A DNA stretch of 64,000 nt from Motiliproteus sp041586735 (GCA_041586735.1 JBFGZQ010000003.1:1-64000); one strand, 5' to 3'. Counted from the stretch's first letter, positions 1 to 8,832 are shown. A program made the numbers and translations. The notes: a model not told the origin generated them from the letters alone.

Positions 1-108
1 GCGATCATGGATGCGTCGAAAAAATGGACGATGCCGATCAGAAATTGGAAAGCGGCCTTGAACAGATTTATCATTGAGTTCGAAGACCGCTTGGCGGATT
101 ACATCTAA
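1..108 (+). pseudogene. C-terminal end of an IS256-family (Mutator) transposase, cut by the window edge
   Basis: Frame 1 is open from the first base and encodes 35 residues before a TAA at 106-108. They include the stretch KKWTMPIRNWKAALNRFI followed by FEDRL, the usual C-terminus of IS256-family transposases. The helical tail is intact, but the catalytic DDE residues lie outside the window, so I cannot tell whether the full element is active. It is followed at once by a terminal-repeat-like sequence (111-143). It differs from the second IS256 relic near 4.1-4.7 kb, whose C-terminus is of another subtype. Confidence 0.8.
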
Positions 109-110
109 CC

Positions 111-143
111 TTGGCAGTTACACAGAATTATTTACAGGCCCTT
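111..143. repeat. Probable right terminal inverted repeat of the IS256-family element
   Basis: The sequence GGCAGTTACACAGAATTATT followed by TACAGGCCC lies directly after the transposase stop. It resembles the outer ends of many IS256-family elements as I recall them. The partner repeat would lie left of the window. The repeat overlaps the last codons and stop codon of the minus-strand gene ending at 128, so the IS boundary lies inside or at the end of that gene. The exact outer base (about 140-143) is uncertain. Confidence 0.6.
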
Positions 144-982
144 AACCGCCGCTGTTCATCCTGGCGGGCACGCGATTTCGCCACCTGTTGTTGGAGTTCA
201 CGCTGACGCATCTGCTCTTTCTGTTCCCTGCGTACCAGTTCTCTGCGGGCCTGTTCTCTCTCCGCCAGTTCTCTGCGGGCCTGTTCTCTCTCCGCCAGTT
301 CTCTTCGGGCCTGCTCTCTATCCGCCTGTTCTCTGCGGGCCTGCTCTCTCTCCGCCTGTTCTCTGCGGGCCTGCTCTCTCTCCGCCTGTTCTCTGCGGGC
401 CTGTTGCCGACGCTTCTGCTCGTGCTCCTGAAGAAAGCGGTTGTTTTCTCGTGCCATTTCTTCGACAGTCGGTAGGGTGCTGTTCTTAGGCATTTGGTCT
501 GCAGCGGAAGCCAGTGCGGATGACCAGCTGACTCCCTGGGAGCGCTGGCGTTGACGCTGATATGCTTGCTCTTGCTCTTGTTCACGCTGACTCTCTCTTC
601 TTTTACGCTCTCTTTGTCTCTCTGCACGGGCAACTCTTTCTCTCTCTGCACGGGCAACTCTTTCCCTCTTTGCCTCGCGCTCCTCCGCTCTGGTCTGGCT
701 TTGTTCTAGGGATAGGCTCCTGTTTGCATCGGCCAGATCTGCCAATTGATCTTCCGTCTGCGCGAGACGCTCGGCTTCACGAAGATTTTCTTCTGCACAA
801 TAAAAACTACGACTAGCGGTACATTCTTTAGCTGACATGATCTTTTCTTGAAAATCCAATGCATCCAGCATATCCAGCTTATGTAATAAATTCATACGCT
901 TTTCTGACTGTGAAATCGCTGCAACAACAGACGAAAACAGCATGACAGTCATGCCCAGCAGCCAAACCTTACTTTTTATCAC
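128..982 (-). CDS. Secreted, repetitive Arg/Glu/Gln-rich coiled-coil protein
   Basis: This protein of 284 residues starts with a hydrophobic signal-peptide-like segment (about residues 5-24, ending near VVAAIS). An Ala/Glu/Leu-rich region follows, then two highly charged coiled-coil blocks. Around residues 105-122 there is an 8-residue repeat (RVARAERE). From about residue 190 there is a 10-residue repeat (REQARREQAE or REQARRELAE), at least five full copies, encoded by 30-bp DNA repeats. It is the last gene of a three-gene operon; its ATG overlaps the preceding stop by 4 nt. No enzymatic domain is visible; a structural or scaffolding role in the envelope is only a guess. The last codons (Ala-Cys-Lys-stop) fall in the IS256 terminal repeat, so the native C-terminus has probably been truncated or replaced. 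Confidence 0.75.
   Translation of the reverse strand: MIKSKVWLLGMTVMLFSSVVAAISQSEKRMNLLHKLDMLDALDFQEKIMSAKECTASRSFYCAEENLREAERLAQTEDQLADLADANRSLSLEQSQTRAEEREAKRERVARAERERVARAERQRERKRRESQREQEQEQAYQRQRQRSQGVSWSSALASAADQMPKNSTLPTVEEMARENNRFLQEHEQKRRQQARREQAEREQARREQAEREQARREQADREQARRELAEREQARRELAEREQARRELVRREQKEQMRQRELQQQVAKSRARQDEQRRLRACK
241..405. repeat. 30-bp in-frame tandem repeat array inside the coiled-coil gene
   Basis: There are five consecutive 30-bp units (241-270, 271-300, 301-330, 331-360, 361-390) plus a half unit. Each contains the core CTCTGCGGGCCTG, with substitutions at a few positions. Read on the minus strand, each unit encodes one decapeptide (REQARREQAE type). The period is a multiple of three, so copy-number change would keep the frame. 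A second, 24-bp duplication lies at about 617-664. Confidence 0.9.
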
Positions 983-2661
983 TCTACAACCTCGTCTTTA
1001 CTGGGCGCTAATGTTAAAAACTGCTCAACATTATGCATACCTACCATTGCAGATAGCATAAATTTTTTAATCGGTTTCCAGCTAACAGGATCTATATTTT
1101 CAAGCTCAAGACCTATTTTTTTTAAATAAACAGCATTCTCTTTTGAATCACACAAAAACACAGATTCTTTGTTGGCGGCAATTTCTGCACGTTCTGGTAT
1201 ACCGACCGTAGTTTTATGCGGCTGTACAGCCGCTTTCACAGGTTTCAGAATACAAGCAGAAAAAGCATTAAATTCGTCCCTACCCAATACAGAGAGCATG
1301 TGCCTTTCAATATCAGCAATTTTATTTTTATCAAAAAAATTAGACATCTCTGATCGCGTCCGCGCTTGAAACTGCAAGACACTGAACTCTTCTAGCAACA
1401 CCTGCGCGCCATGCAGATAGACATCCTGTTTAAGGTGCTGATAGTAGAGCGCATCCTGAAGCGCGTTTTCATAACGTTCAACCGGATTCTGATTAACATA
1501 TTCATCTAGAGTTTTGAACTGGGGGTCCTGCATTGCTGCAGCAACCACACGCAGAGCCTTGTTATATATCGGCTCTGTGCTTGAGAAATAAAAACCTTTT
1601 TTTTCTGCTGCACTCAAGTCTTCAAGCGCGTTAAAGTCGGATAATTCGCTGGTTCTCAAGGCGGCGAAAAAATTGTCTGGACGCCAATAAAGCGTATTCA
1701 TCTGCAGGTTTTTTGAAAATTCCGGCCATAAACTGCGCAATGCCAACTGCAACAAGGTTGAACAATTACTGGTAAAGAATTTATAATCACCGGCATAACT
1801 CCAGCTGATTTCTGACAGACCCCGGAGCAGTTCTTCCCGTTGCCCTTGATTTAATTTCAACGGTAACGAGTACACTTCTCGAAACTCTTCAATCGCATAT
1901 TCACGGTAGATATCCATGAACTCATTCGCGTATAAATAGGCGCGATAATCACCAAACACCCCTTTCATGGCATCAATTGTAAAATCATCGACATGCGCCC
2001 TATAACCCAGGACGATATGTTGATATAGATTTTGATCACAGACTTCTTGGTCGACATTATGTTCAGGGCAGACGATCAAGCGTAGGGAAACATGGCCAAA
2101 CTTCGACATAAGTCCCTTACCCTTTCCGGCAAATAGAAGATGTATCTCGCTCACTCTTTTTGGATTCAGCCAGCGCACTTTAGCGCCATGCTGTGAAACA
2201 ACATTGAAAGGAATATCGCCTGCACAACGATAGTCATGGTCTTCACGGTGATAGCGGGCATTGAAATAGCGGTAATACGAAGGCTCCCGGCAGGCAAACG
2301 TTTCACTGGTTAAATAACGGGATAAAACATCCGCATAAGCATAAAATACTTCAGTTTCACCTGATGACACTAGCTGTCTGACTTTGTTAAAAGCCGGATC
2401 GGGTTGTAATTTTTTATCTGAGCTCTGCAGCAGTATATTAACCAGCGCCTGTCTGGATGAGATCTGCTGCTGGGCGGCAAGCGCCTGAAGCTGCTGATCA
2501 TTCACCGTAATTGTATGATCTTTATCAACCAGGACGGCAGCAGCCGACGACTTCAACGAAAAATTATCGGGAAGGGCACCCGGCTGTGCCGCATGCCGCG
2601 CACAGCCGCTGAACAGTATGACCAAGACCGTCGCCAGCCCGACCCTCAAAATATTTTTCAT
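979..2661 (-). CDS. DUF4105 / Lnb N-terminal-domain-type lipoprotein, putative cysteine-dependent enzyme
   Basis: This protein of 560 residues has a lipoprotein signal peptide with lipobox LFSGC (Cys20). The central region, about residues 165-320, matches the DUF4105 family (now named, as I recall, after the N-terminal periplasmic domain of the Bacteroides lipoprotein acyltransferase Lnb). It has the conserved FGHVSLR block (His190) and TSNCSTLL block (Cys300), the likely catalytic His-Cys pair of a papain-like fold. The C-terminal 200 residues are helical and unrecognised. It overlaps the genes on both sides by 4 nt (ATGA), so the three proteins are translationally coupled. The family suggests acyl transfer or hydrolysis at the membrane, but the substrate here is unknown. 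Confidence 0.75.
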   Translation of the reverse strand: MKNILRVGLATVLVILFSGCARHAAQPGALPDNFSLKSSAAAVLVDKDHTITVNDQQLQALAAQQQISSRQALVNILLQSSDKKLQPDPAFNKVRQLVSSGETEVFYAYADVLSRYLTSETFACREPSYYRYFNARYHREDHDYRCAGDIPFNVVSQHGAKVRWLNPKRVSEIHLLFAGKGKGLMSKFGHVSLRLIVCPEHNVDQEVCDQNLYQHIVLGYRAHVDDFTIDAMKGVFGDYRAYLYANEFMDIYREYAIEEFREVYSLPLKLNQGQREELLRGLSEISWSYAGDYKFFTSNCSTLLQLALRSLWPEFSKNLQMNTLYWRPDNFFAALRTSELSDFNALEDLSAAEKKGFYFSSTEPIYNKALRVVAAAMQDPQFKTLDEYVNQNPVERYENALQDALYYQHLKQDVYLHGAQVLLEEFSVLQFQARTRSEMSNFFDKNKIADIERHMLSVLGRDEFNAFSACILKPVKAAVQPHKTTVGIPERAEIAANKESVFLCDSKENAVYLKKIGLELENIDPVSWKPIKKFMLSAMVGMHNVEQFLTLAPSKDEVVE

Positions 2662-3956
2662 CGAGCGCCAGGAAGCGCCGAGGTACCTTTGACATATTTC
2701 TGTTGATACGCTTTTGCGATCATGGATTCAGGCGCCTCCCAGTCGGCGGCCTGCGCATTAACCTCGCGCTGGAGCACTATATGATTCGTTAAATTGAACG
2801 GCGTACTCATGAGATCAGCTACAGCCGCCAGTGGTAGAGTTATAGTAGTAGCCAGAGGGTTATCAAAAAGCCCATTCTCTTCCATAGCACCCAAGGAATT
2901 TACATAGCTTATATCATTTAATTCCTGCTTAGCCCGTTCGAACTGTTGTTTTTTCTCACTAACGATAGAGATTTTTCTCTCCCACTCGAGCGACTTTTCA
3001 TCACTTTGTATAACCCCTGCTGCGCCTTCCTTGTATATAGTACTCAGACGCGTCATAGCGTCTATATCGCCTGACTCTGCTAATGCCAATAGCTGGCGGA
3101 CGTAACGCTGTTCTTTTACCTTAATAGCTTGCGCTTTTTTGTCTGCCCACTCGGCCGACTTTTCATCACTTTGTATAACCCCTGTTGCGCCTTCCTTGTA
3201 TATAGTACTCAGACGCGTCATAGAGTCTATATCGCCTGACAAGGCTGATATCAATAGCTGGCGGACGAGAAGCTGATTTTTTGCAGTAATAACAGCCGTT
3301 TTTTTGTCTGCCCAGGCTTTGGCCTGACCGCTGTCCTGTTTGACGCCTTTACCCTGAGTATAAAGAAGTGACATTTCCGCCATCGCCTTGGTATCTCCGG
3401 CCTCAGCCGCCTTCAATGTGGCCATAGCGGCACGCGACAGATCACGCGACAGCTGTGCTTGCTGCGCTTGGTTTTCCCAATACAGTGCTTTGGGCTCGCT
3501 TATCTCAAGCCCTTGACCCTGGCGGTAATACTGGGAGACAGCATGCATGGCATTAATATCTCCTTTTCTTGCCCTGGTTAAAGCGTCAGCGGCGAGAGCC
3601 TGCTCTTTTTTCTGTTTCTCTGCCGTTCGTCTTTTCTGCGCCGCGGCTGTCAGCTGAGGATTTGATAACTGCACTTTAATTTTTTTAGCGGAGTCATCTT
3701 CCAGGCTGAAGCTGTTCTCAAATACTCTTTCATGGTCGCTATCAACCACCTTGACGGCTTTCAGTTCGATTCGGCCTGCGGGAACAAAAAGATCCATTGG
3801 GCATGAACCTGACGCTTTACCATTCACATAGATCAAAGCACTTGCATTAGAACCGTGACAGACAATGCGTAGCACTGACTCTGCATACAAGTTAGTACAG
3901 GTCAAAAAAAGAATAAGGGTTGTAAAGATGTATGCGCTCGGTTTTTTGTATGTCAT
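2658..3956 (-). CDS. Secreted Sel1-like repeat protein with N-terminal PEGA-like domain
   Basis: I chose the ATG at 3954-3956 (432 residues). It has AAGGAT 6 nt upstream and begins a normal signal peptide (about residues 1-25, ending NLYA); an upstream ATG at 4004 would add 16 charged residues before it. Residues about 28-100 resemble a PEGA-type beta domain (LIYVNGKASGSCP). Residues about 120-330 hold four Sel1-like repeats (for example GDTKAMAEMSLLYTQGKGV). Two neighbouring repeats are nearly identical at DNA level. Sel1 repeats usually mediate protein contacts, so it may scaffold the DUF4105 lipoprotein and the coiled-coil protein translated from the same mRNA. First gene of the operon. 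Confidence 0.8.
   Translation of the reverse strand: MTYKKPSAYIFTTLILFLTCTNLYAESVLRIVCHGSNASALIYVNGKASGSCPMDLFVPAGRIELKAVKVVDSDHERVFENSFSLEDDSAKKIKVQLSNPQLTAAAQKRRTAEKQKKEQALAADALTRARKGDINAMHAVSQYYRQGQGLEISEPKALYWENQAQQAQLSRDLSRAAMATLKAAEAGDTKAMAEMSLLYTQGKGVKQDSGQAKAWADKKTAVITAKNQLLVRQLLISALSGDIDSMTRLSTIYKEGATGVIQSDEKSAEWADKKAQAIKVKEQRYVRQLLALAESGDIDAMTRLSTIYKEGAAGVIQSDEKSLEWERKISIVSEKKQQFERAKQELNDISYVNSLGAMEENGLFDNPLATTITLPLAAVADLMSTPFNLTNHIVLQREVNAQAADWEAPESMIAKAYQQKYVKGTSALPGAR
2991..3240. repeat. 85-bp direct duplication within the Sel1-repeat gene
   Basis: Segments 2991-3075 and 3156-3240 differ at only two of 85 positions. Both encode the repeat core MTRLSTIYKEGA and VIQSDEKS. The spacing is 165 bp (55 codons), so the duplication keeps the reading frame. 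Such identity in a repeat family whose other members are diverged points to a recent tandem duplication or gene conversion. Confidence 0.9.
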
Positions 3957-4081
3957 AAATTCATCCTTAGAGCAGCGTTTTAATTTTTTCAGGTAACGCG
4001 GCAAGTCAAAAAAACCAAACTAACATATTAGAACACTTCGAAAAACCCCTCTAATGGGCACCTCGAATAAGCAGAGGTATC

Positions 4082-4738
4082 GGTGATATTGAGATCAAGA
4101 CTCCCAAAATACGCGATCGTAGCGGGCCCGGAGTCCGCTTCAACAGCAGCCTGCTGCCGCCTTATCTTAAGTGAGCGCGCAGTGTAGAAGAACTGCTGCC
4201 CTGGCTGTACCTGAAGGGCATCTCGACCGGTGATTTTCAGGAATCTCTGGCGGCGTCCACTGCCAGCTGGGAAAAGCTGCTGGTGGGACTACGCGAACGG
4301 GGTCTGAAGACAGCGCCGAAGCTAGCCATTGGTGATGGTGCGCTGGGGTTCTGGAACGCGATAACCAAAACCTATCCCAGCCGTCGTCACCAGCGCTGCT
4401 GGGTGCATAAAACCGCGAACGTGCTAAACAAGCTGCCCAAATCGATGCAGCCCAAGGTTAAGGAGGCGCTGCACGATATCTGGATGGCCGCCACGCGTGA
4501 TGAAGCCTTCACAGCCTTTGATCGTGCTCAGGCTCGATTCAGTGCCAAATACCCCAAAGCAATGGCGTGCCTGGCGAAGGATCGGCAAGAGATGCTGGCG
4601 TTCTATGATTTCCCAGCGGAACACTGGGCACATATTAGAAGACCAACCCGATTGAATCGACTGTTGAGTTCAAAGATGGAGAGCAAGTAACGGATCAGTC
4701 AGACAGGAGCGCCGCCTGACTCCGTACACCAGGCTTGA
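4082..4738 (+). pseudogene. Decayed IS256-family transposase relic
   Basis: Several collinear pieces of an IS256 transposase are visible. GDIEIKTPKIRDRSGPGVRF (4082 on) is followed by an in-frame TGA at 4172-4174, then SVEELLPWLYLKGISTGDFQ in the same frame. An internal deletion then removes the segment that should carry the first catalytic Asp. The open stretch 4283-4690 contains GDGALGFW (second Asp region), QRCWVHKTANVLNKLPKS and LAFYDFPAEHW. Near 4640 a frameshift separates the HWAHIR and TNPIEST motifs, and only a C-terminal scrap (VEFKDGEQV) follows before a TGA at about 4720. It cannot encode a functional transposase. Confidence 0.9.
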
Positions 4739-4755
4739 CAATATCTCATTGTCAA
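4735..4755. repeat. Perfect 8-5-8 inverted repeat between the IS relic and the MscS gene
   Basis: TTGACAAT and ATTGTCAA are separated by ATCTC. It lies just beyond the transposase relic, so it may be an IS-end remnant, or an operator for the channel gene that starts 78 nt downstream. A second perfect palindrome (CAGCCTTAAGGCTG) sits at 4799-4812, just upstream of that gene's AAGGAAC ribosome binding site. Confidence 0.5.
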
Positions 4756-4832
4756 GTACTTTACATTGAAAAAGCTGCTCAAGTTGGGCCTTCAATCCCA
4801 GCCTTAAGGCTGTTGATAAGGAACAATTAATA

Positions 4833-7025
4833 ATGATGATAAAAACTGGGGTTTATGGGTTTATCTTGTTAAGCCTAGTGATCTGCGGGCAGCTCAAGGC
4901 ACAGGATCTGCTGCCCCCTATTACAGCCTCCCCCGCCGCTACAGCCACTATTACCCTGATGGTTCCTGATGCTACAAACCTGAGCGTCGAATGGTGGAGA
5001 TTTTTTGAATCCACCACCAACAATCCTGTTAGCGCCAAACCGCGCATTCAAGCACTCGAGCAACATCTGGATCAACTTATACCCAGTCTGAAAATCGACT
5101 CTCAGGACAGCGCGCGCGAGTTGCGAAATAGAATTATTAGCAATCTGCAGGCCTTGGCTAAAACGCCGGCTGCCTCCCTCTTGGAACCGGTGATGCCAGG
5201 GAGTTTCAAAGATCGCTACACAATAGAACAATGGCTGGCACTGGAACGTCAGAACAGGGAGAAACAAAAAGAGCTGGCTAATGAACAGGCCGCTATCGAG
5301 CAACTGGGCAAGGCGATCGAAGCCGCACTAAAAAAATATGACAACGAGATGGCAGCCTATCTCAGCATGGCGACTACGGATCCTGACAAAGCCATAGTGG
5401 GTATAGAGATCATGGTCGCTCGCTCCTCCGTGGCGCTGGCGCAGCAGCGCTTGAGCCGTTACCGCAAGACCCTCAGCACCCTTACGACTAATATTGAGAC
5501 GCTATCCCAGCAGAAAAACATCGCCCGGCAACGGCTGCGCGCCACCTCCGAGTCGCTTGACGCACTCCAGCAGATCCGTCAGCAGCAGGAACTCACACTC
5601 AGCAGAACCTTTACCCGCCTCAACGCAGCCCACTCCCAAGCTCTGGGGGCGATCGCCGAAACACCCGAAGCCGTTGCCAACAGCCGCCTGCAAGAGCAGC
5701 GGGTAATAGCTGCCGCCGTCGATGAAACGCTCGCCAAACTACAGCTCGCCACCACCGAGGGCAGCATCGCCTTGACCCAACTGCTGAGCAGCCCCTCGGT
5801 CAACACCACCGCACTGCGCCAGCAACTCGATAGCTGGAACCTACTGAGCAAAGAGTCCTCGGCGCAACTAAACGGCTGGCGGGCTGAAAGCCTACGCGAA
5901 CAAAATCGCTCGCAAACGCAACTCTTAAGCCAGCCGCCCATGCCCCTTAGAGCCATTCATCAAGCCCGCAACGACCTCGCGCAGGATACCCAGATCAAGC
6001 TGCTGGAGCTCAATGAAGCTCGGCTGACGTTAACGACGCTGCTCGATCAGTGCCAACAGCGCCTTAATCAGCAAGAGGGTGGGGTAAAAAACCTCTGGGC
6101 GGCCGGCACCAAGACTCTACAAGAGGGTTGGAAAGGATCAGCATCTCTGGTTAGCAACAGTCTTTTTAAAATAGGCGAGACCCCGGTAACGATCTTGGGT
6201 CTGCTAAGAGTGGTATTAATACTGACGCTAGCATGGGCTGTTTCGACCCTGCTACGCAGAGCCTTGGCAAAAATATCTTCCAGCAATGACAATGATGGAT
6301 CCGCGCTGTATACCGTTGGCCGACTCGCCCACTATGTCGTTTTACTGGTCGGAATGATGATCGCCCTCTCCTCCATCGGCCTTGATTTTAGCAATCTGGC
6401 CTTAGTGGCGGGGGCGCTCAGTGTCGGCATAGGTTTTGGGCTGCAGTCCATCGTCAACAATTTTGTATCGGGATTGATTCTGCTATTTGAGCGTTCACTC
6501 AAAGTCGGCGATTTTATCGAGCTGGATTCGGGCGTGCTCGGCGTCATCGTCGATATCAACGTGCGTAGCACGCTGATCAACACCAATGATAACGTCGATA
6601 TCATTGTTCCCAACTCCGAACTGGTCGGCACCAAGGTAACCAACTGGACCCTGCGCGAAGCCACTCGGCGAATGCGCATCCCCTTTGGCGTAGCGTACGG
6701 CTCGGACAAAAACCTGGTCAAGAGCGCGGTGCTGGAGGCCGCAGCAAGAGTCCCCGTCACCCTGCAAACACCCGACAAGTATCTACCTCAGGTGTGGCTG
6801 GTCGGCTTTGGTGACAGCAGTTTAAATTTTGAGCTGGTGGTTTGGGTCAGTCAGGCCGCGGTTAAAAAGCCCTCTGGGGTCAGCGCCGCCTATCTGTGGG
6901 AGATCGAGACCTCGCTACAACAACACGGCATCGAAATACCCTTCCCACAACGTGATCTGAATATCCGCAGCCTGTTTGATAAGCAGGGTGCCGAGGCGGA
7001 AGCCATCCTCCAAGGCAAGCTCTAA
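4833..7025 (+). CDS. MscS-family mechanosensitive channel with large coiled-coil periplasmic domain
   Basis: This protein of 730 residues has a signal peptide (residues 1-24, ending LKAQ). A long helical, Gln-rich extracytoplasmic region (about 40-430) follows, then membrane helices from about residue 452. The MscS core begins at about residue 490, with the pore helix motif GALSVGIGFGLQSIVNNFVS and the beta domain following LLFERSLKVGDFIEL. The C-terminal alpha/beta domain ends near residue 700. Size and layout recall the larger MscS paralogues (MscK/MscM-like) rather than the small E. coli MscS; it should release solutes on hypo-osmotic shock. The ATG follows AAGGAAC by 8 nt. It stands alone, downstream of the IS relic. 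Confidence 0.9.
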   Translation: MMIKTGVYGFILLSLVICGQLKAQDLLPPITASPAATATITLMVPDATNLSVEWWRFFESTTNNPVSAKPRIQALEQHLDQLIPSLKIDSQDSARELRNRIISNLQALAKTPAASLLEPVMPGSFKDRYTIEQWLALERQNREKQKELANEQAAIEQLGKAIEAALKKYDNEMAAYLSMATTDPDKAIVGIEIMVARSSVALAQQRLSRYRKTLSTLTTNIETLSQQKNIARQRLRATSESLDALQQIRQQQELTLSRTFTRLNAAHSQALGAIAETPEAVANSRLQEQRVIAAAVDETLAKLQLATTEGSIALTQLLSSPSVNTTALRQQLDSWNLLSKESSAQLNGWRAESLREQNRSQTQLLSQPPMPLRAIHQARNDLAQDTQIKLLELNEARLTLTTLLDQCQQRLNQQEGGVKNLWAAGTKTLQEGWKGSASLVSNSLFKIGETPVTILGLLRVVLILTLAWAVSTLLRRALAKISSSNDNDGSALYTVGRLAHYVVLLVGMMIALSSIGLDFSNLALVAGALSVGIGFGLQSIVNNFVSGLILLFERSLKVGDFIELDSGVLGVIVDINVRSTLINTNDNVDIIVPNSELVGTKVTNWTLREATRRMRIPFGVAYGSDKNLVKSAVLEAAARVPVTLQTPDKYLPQVWLVGFGDSSLNFELVVWVSQAAVKKPSGVSAAYLWEIETSLQQHGIEIPFPQRDLNIRSLFDKQGAEAEAILQGKL

Positions 7026-7134
7026 AGCGCCGCTAGACTGTAGCCAACAAAATGCGATATATCATCCAATAGACTTGAACCCAGCGTCGATTACGCTACC
7101 CTTGGCGCTCCATAATCCTGACCATAGCACCCTT

Positions 7135-7950
7135 ATGAAAATAATTTCGTTCAACACCAACGGTATTCGCGCCCGTCTGCATCAACTCGAACAGCTGATC
7201 GCCACCCAGCAACCGGATGTGATCGGCATTCAGGAGAGTAAGGTCCACGACGACGAGTTTCCAACGGCCGCGATCGAGGCACTGGGTTACCGGGTCCACA
7301 CCCATGGCCAAAAAGGCCACTACGGCGTCTGCCTGATCTCCAAGCAGGAACCGCTAGCCGTGCAGAAAGGCTTTGCAACCGATGCCGAGGATGCCCAACG
7401 GCGCATGATCATCGGTGACTACGCCACCCCCAAGGGCGGTACGATTCGGGTGGTGAACGGCTACTTTCCACAAGGCGAAAGCATTCATCACGAGACCAAG
7501 TTCCCGGCCAAACGCAAATTTTACGCCGATCTGCAGCACTACCTGTTAGAGGAGTGCAGCCCGGAACAGCCGCTGGTGGTGATCGGTGATATGAACATCT
7601 CCTCGACCGACCTGGATATAGGTATCGGTGAAGCGAACCGCAAACGCTGGCTGAAAACCGGCAAGACCAGCTTTCAACCCGAAGAGCGTGAATGGCTCAA
7701 TCGGCTGCTGGGCTGGGGGCTCGTCGACAGTTACCGCCAGCAGCATCCGGACTCTAACGCGTTGTACAGCTGGTTTGATTACCGCAGCAAAGGCTTTGAC
7801 GATGAGCCTAAACGCGGCCTGCGGATCGATCTGATCCTGGCGACCCAAGCGCTGATGGCGACTTGCACCGAGACTGGTATCGATTACCCGATTCGGGCGA
7901 TGGAGAAACCCTCAGATCACTGCCCGATCTGGGCGGTGTTTGATTGCTAA
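7135..7950 (+). CDS. xthA: Exodeoxyribonuclease III (AP endonuclease)
   Basis: This protein of 271 residues is close in length to E. coli XthA and collinear with it. Visible blocks are SFNTNGIRAR, QPDVIGIQESKVHDDEFP (metal-binding Glu), GHYGV, INGYFPQGES-like (VNGYFPQGES), GDMNISSTDLDIGIG (catalytic Asp/Asn), WFDYRSKGFDD, RIDLILA and the terminal SDHCPIW (catalytic Asp-His). It cleaves DNA 5' of abasic sites and degrades 3' ends in base excision repair, in the cytoplasm. The longer open frame begins at 6976 inside the channel gene; the ATG at 7135 aligns with the family start. It converges with the btuB-tonB unit. Confidence 0.97.
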   Translation: MKIISFNTNGIRARLHQLEQLIATQQPDVIGIQESKVHDDEFPTAAIEALGYRVHTHGQKGHYGVCLISKQEPLAVQKGFATDAEDAQRRMIIGDYATPKGGTIRVVNGYFPQGESIHHETKFPAKRKFYADLQHYLLEECSPEQPLVVIGDMNISSTDLDIGIGEANRKRWLKTGKTSFQPEEREWLNRLLGWGLVDSYRQQHPDSNALYSWFDYRSKGFDDEPKRGLRIDLILATQALMATCTETGIDYPIRAMEKPSDHCPIWAVFDC

Positions 7951-7981
7951 GCTCTGTTGAAGCGACCAGATATGCTGCGCA

Positions 7982-8830
7982 TTAATTGACCAGCCGATAG
8001 GCGATCGGAATCTCTACCTGCAAGGGCTGCGGCAAGGTTTGATGCAAGAGCTGATCACTCGACCTCCGTTGCAAGCGCGCCAGATCGATCTCCCCTACTT
8101 TGCTCATACTCTTGATCGCGGCCTGATCCAGCACCGCATAGCCGGAGCTGGAGACCAACCGCACCGCTGTGACCTTGCCGTGACGGCCGATAGCGACACT
8201 GAGCCGCACTTCGCCCTGCCAGCCTTTGCGCCGTGCCTTCAACGGATAGTTAAAATAGGACTCCAGCGCTAACAACAACTGCTCACCGAGCTGGCTGCTG
8301 ATTAGGGCCGAGTCCTGTGCATCAGCACCGGCTACCTCAGACAGCGAGGCGCCAGCGTTTGCAGTCACCGACGTTACCTCAGTAACGGCTTCATTCACCA
8401 TCGTCACGATAGCAGCCTTAGCCAACGCTGGCTCTAAGCTGACTGGGGCCGAAGCAACAGGGGTAGAAACCACAGGGGTTGAATCCACAGCCGGATCCAC
8501 AGCAGACACTGTGGCGCGTGTTTTAGCAGCGCGAGGTGGTGACGGCACGACCAGATCCGCAACTACGCGCTGAGGCTGCACCCTGAATACCGCCTGTTGC
8601 GACTGAGTCACCAGTACTCGGACAGGCGTTACAAGCGCTTGTGGCTCAGACACCTCGGCAGCAGCTTGCTGCGATAACGCGGGCTGTAATTGCAGCTGCA
8701 ATGTCGGAGCCGCCATAACAGCCGGCGGCTCCTGCGGATAGAGGTAGCCATAAGCCAACAGCACACCGGCATGCACCACCGAGGAAAACCCCAGCAGCGC
8801 AAGGATACGTTTGTTAGCCCGGCTAATCAT
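7982..8830 (-). CDS. tonB: TonB-family energy transducer, coupled to btuB
   Basis: This protein of 282 residues has one N-terminal membrane anchor (about residues 9-30), a periplasmic linker and a C-terminal TonB domain from about residue 190 (YFNYPLKARRKGWQGEVRLS, VRLVSSSGYAVLDQAA). The linker is rich in Ala, Val, Ser and Gln rather than the usual Pro-Lys repeats. The start codon lies 2 nt after the btuB stop on the same strand, so it is almost certainly co-transcribed with, and riboswitch-controlled like, the cobalamin receptor. A role as dedicated energiser of BtuB follows from this context. No exbB or exbD is present in the window. Confidence 0.88.
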   Translation of the reverse strand: MISRANKRILALLGFSSVVHAGVLLAYGYLYPQEPPAVMAAPTLQLQLQPALSQQAAAEVSEPQALVTPVRVLVTQSQQAVFRVQPQRVVADLVVPSPPRAAKTRATVSAVDPAVDSTPVVSTPVASAPVSLEPALAKAAIVTMVNEAVTEVTSVTANAGASLSEVAGADAQDSALISSQLGEQLLLALESYFNYPLKARRKGWQGEVRLSVAIGRHGKVTAVRLVSSSGYAVLDQAAIKSMSKVGEIDLARLQRRSSDQLLHQTLPQPLQVEIPIAYRLVN

Positions 8831-8832
8831 GA

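Noticed and set aside
241..405. 30-bp repeats that look CRISPR-like in size
   Set aside because: Units are directly adjacent without spacers and encode a repeated decapeptide in frame; no cas genes.
4283..4690. Intact small transposase gene
   Set aside because: It is only the middle part of an IS256 transposase with an upstream in-frame stop, an internal deletion and a downstream frameshift.
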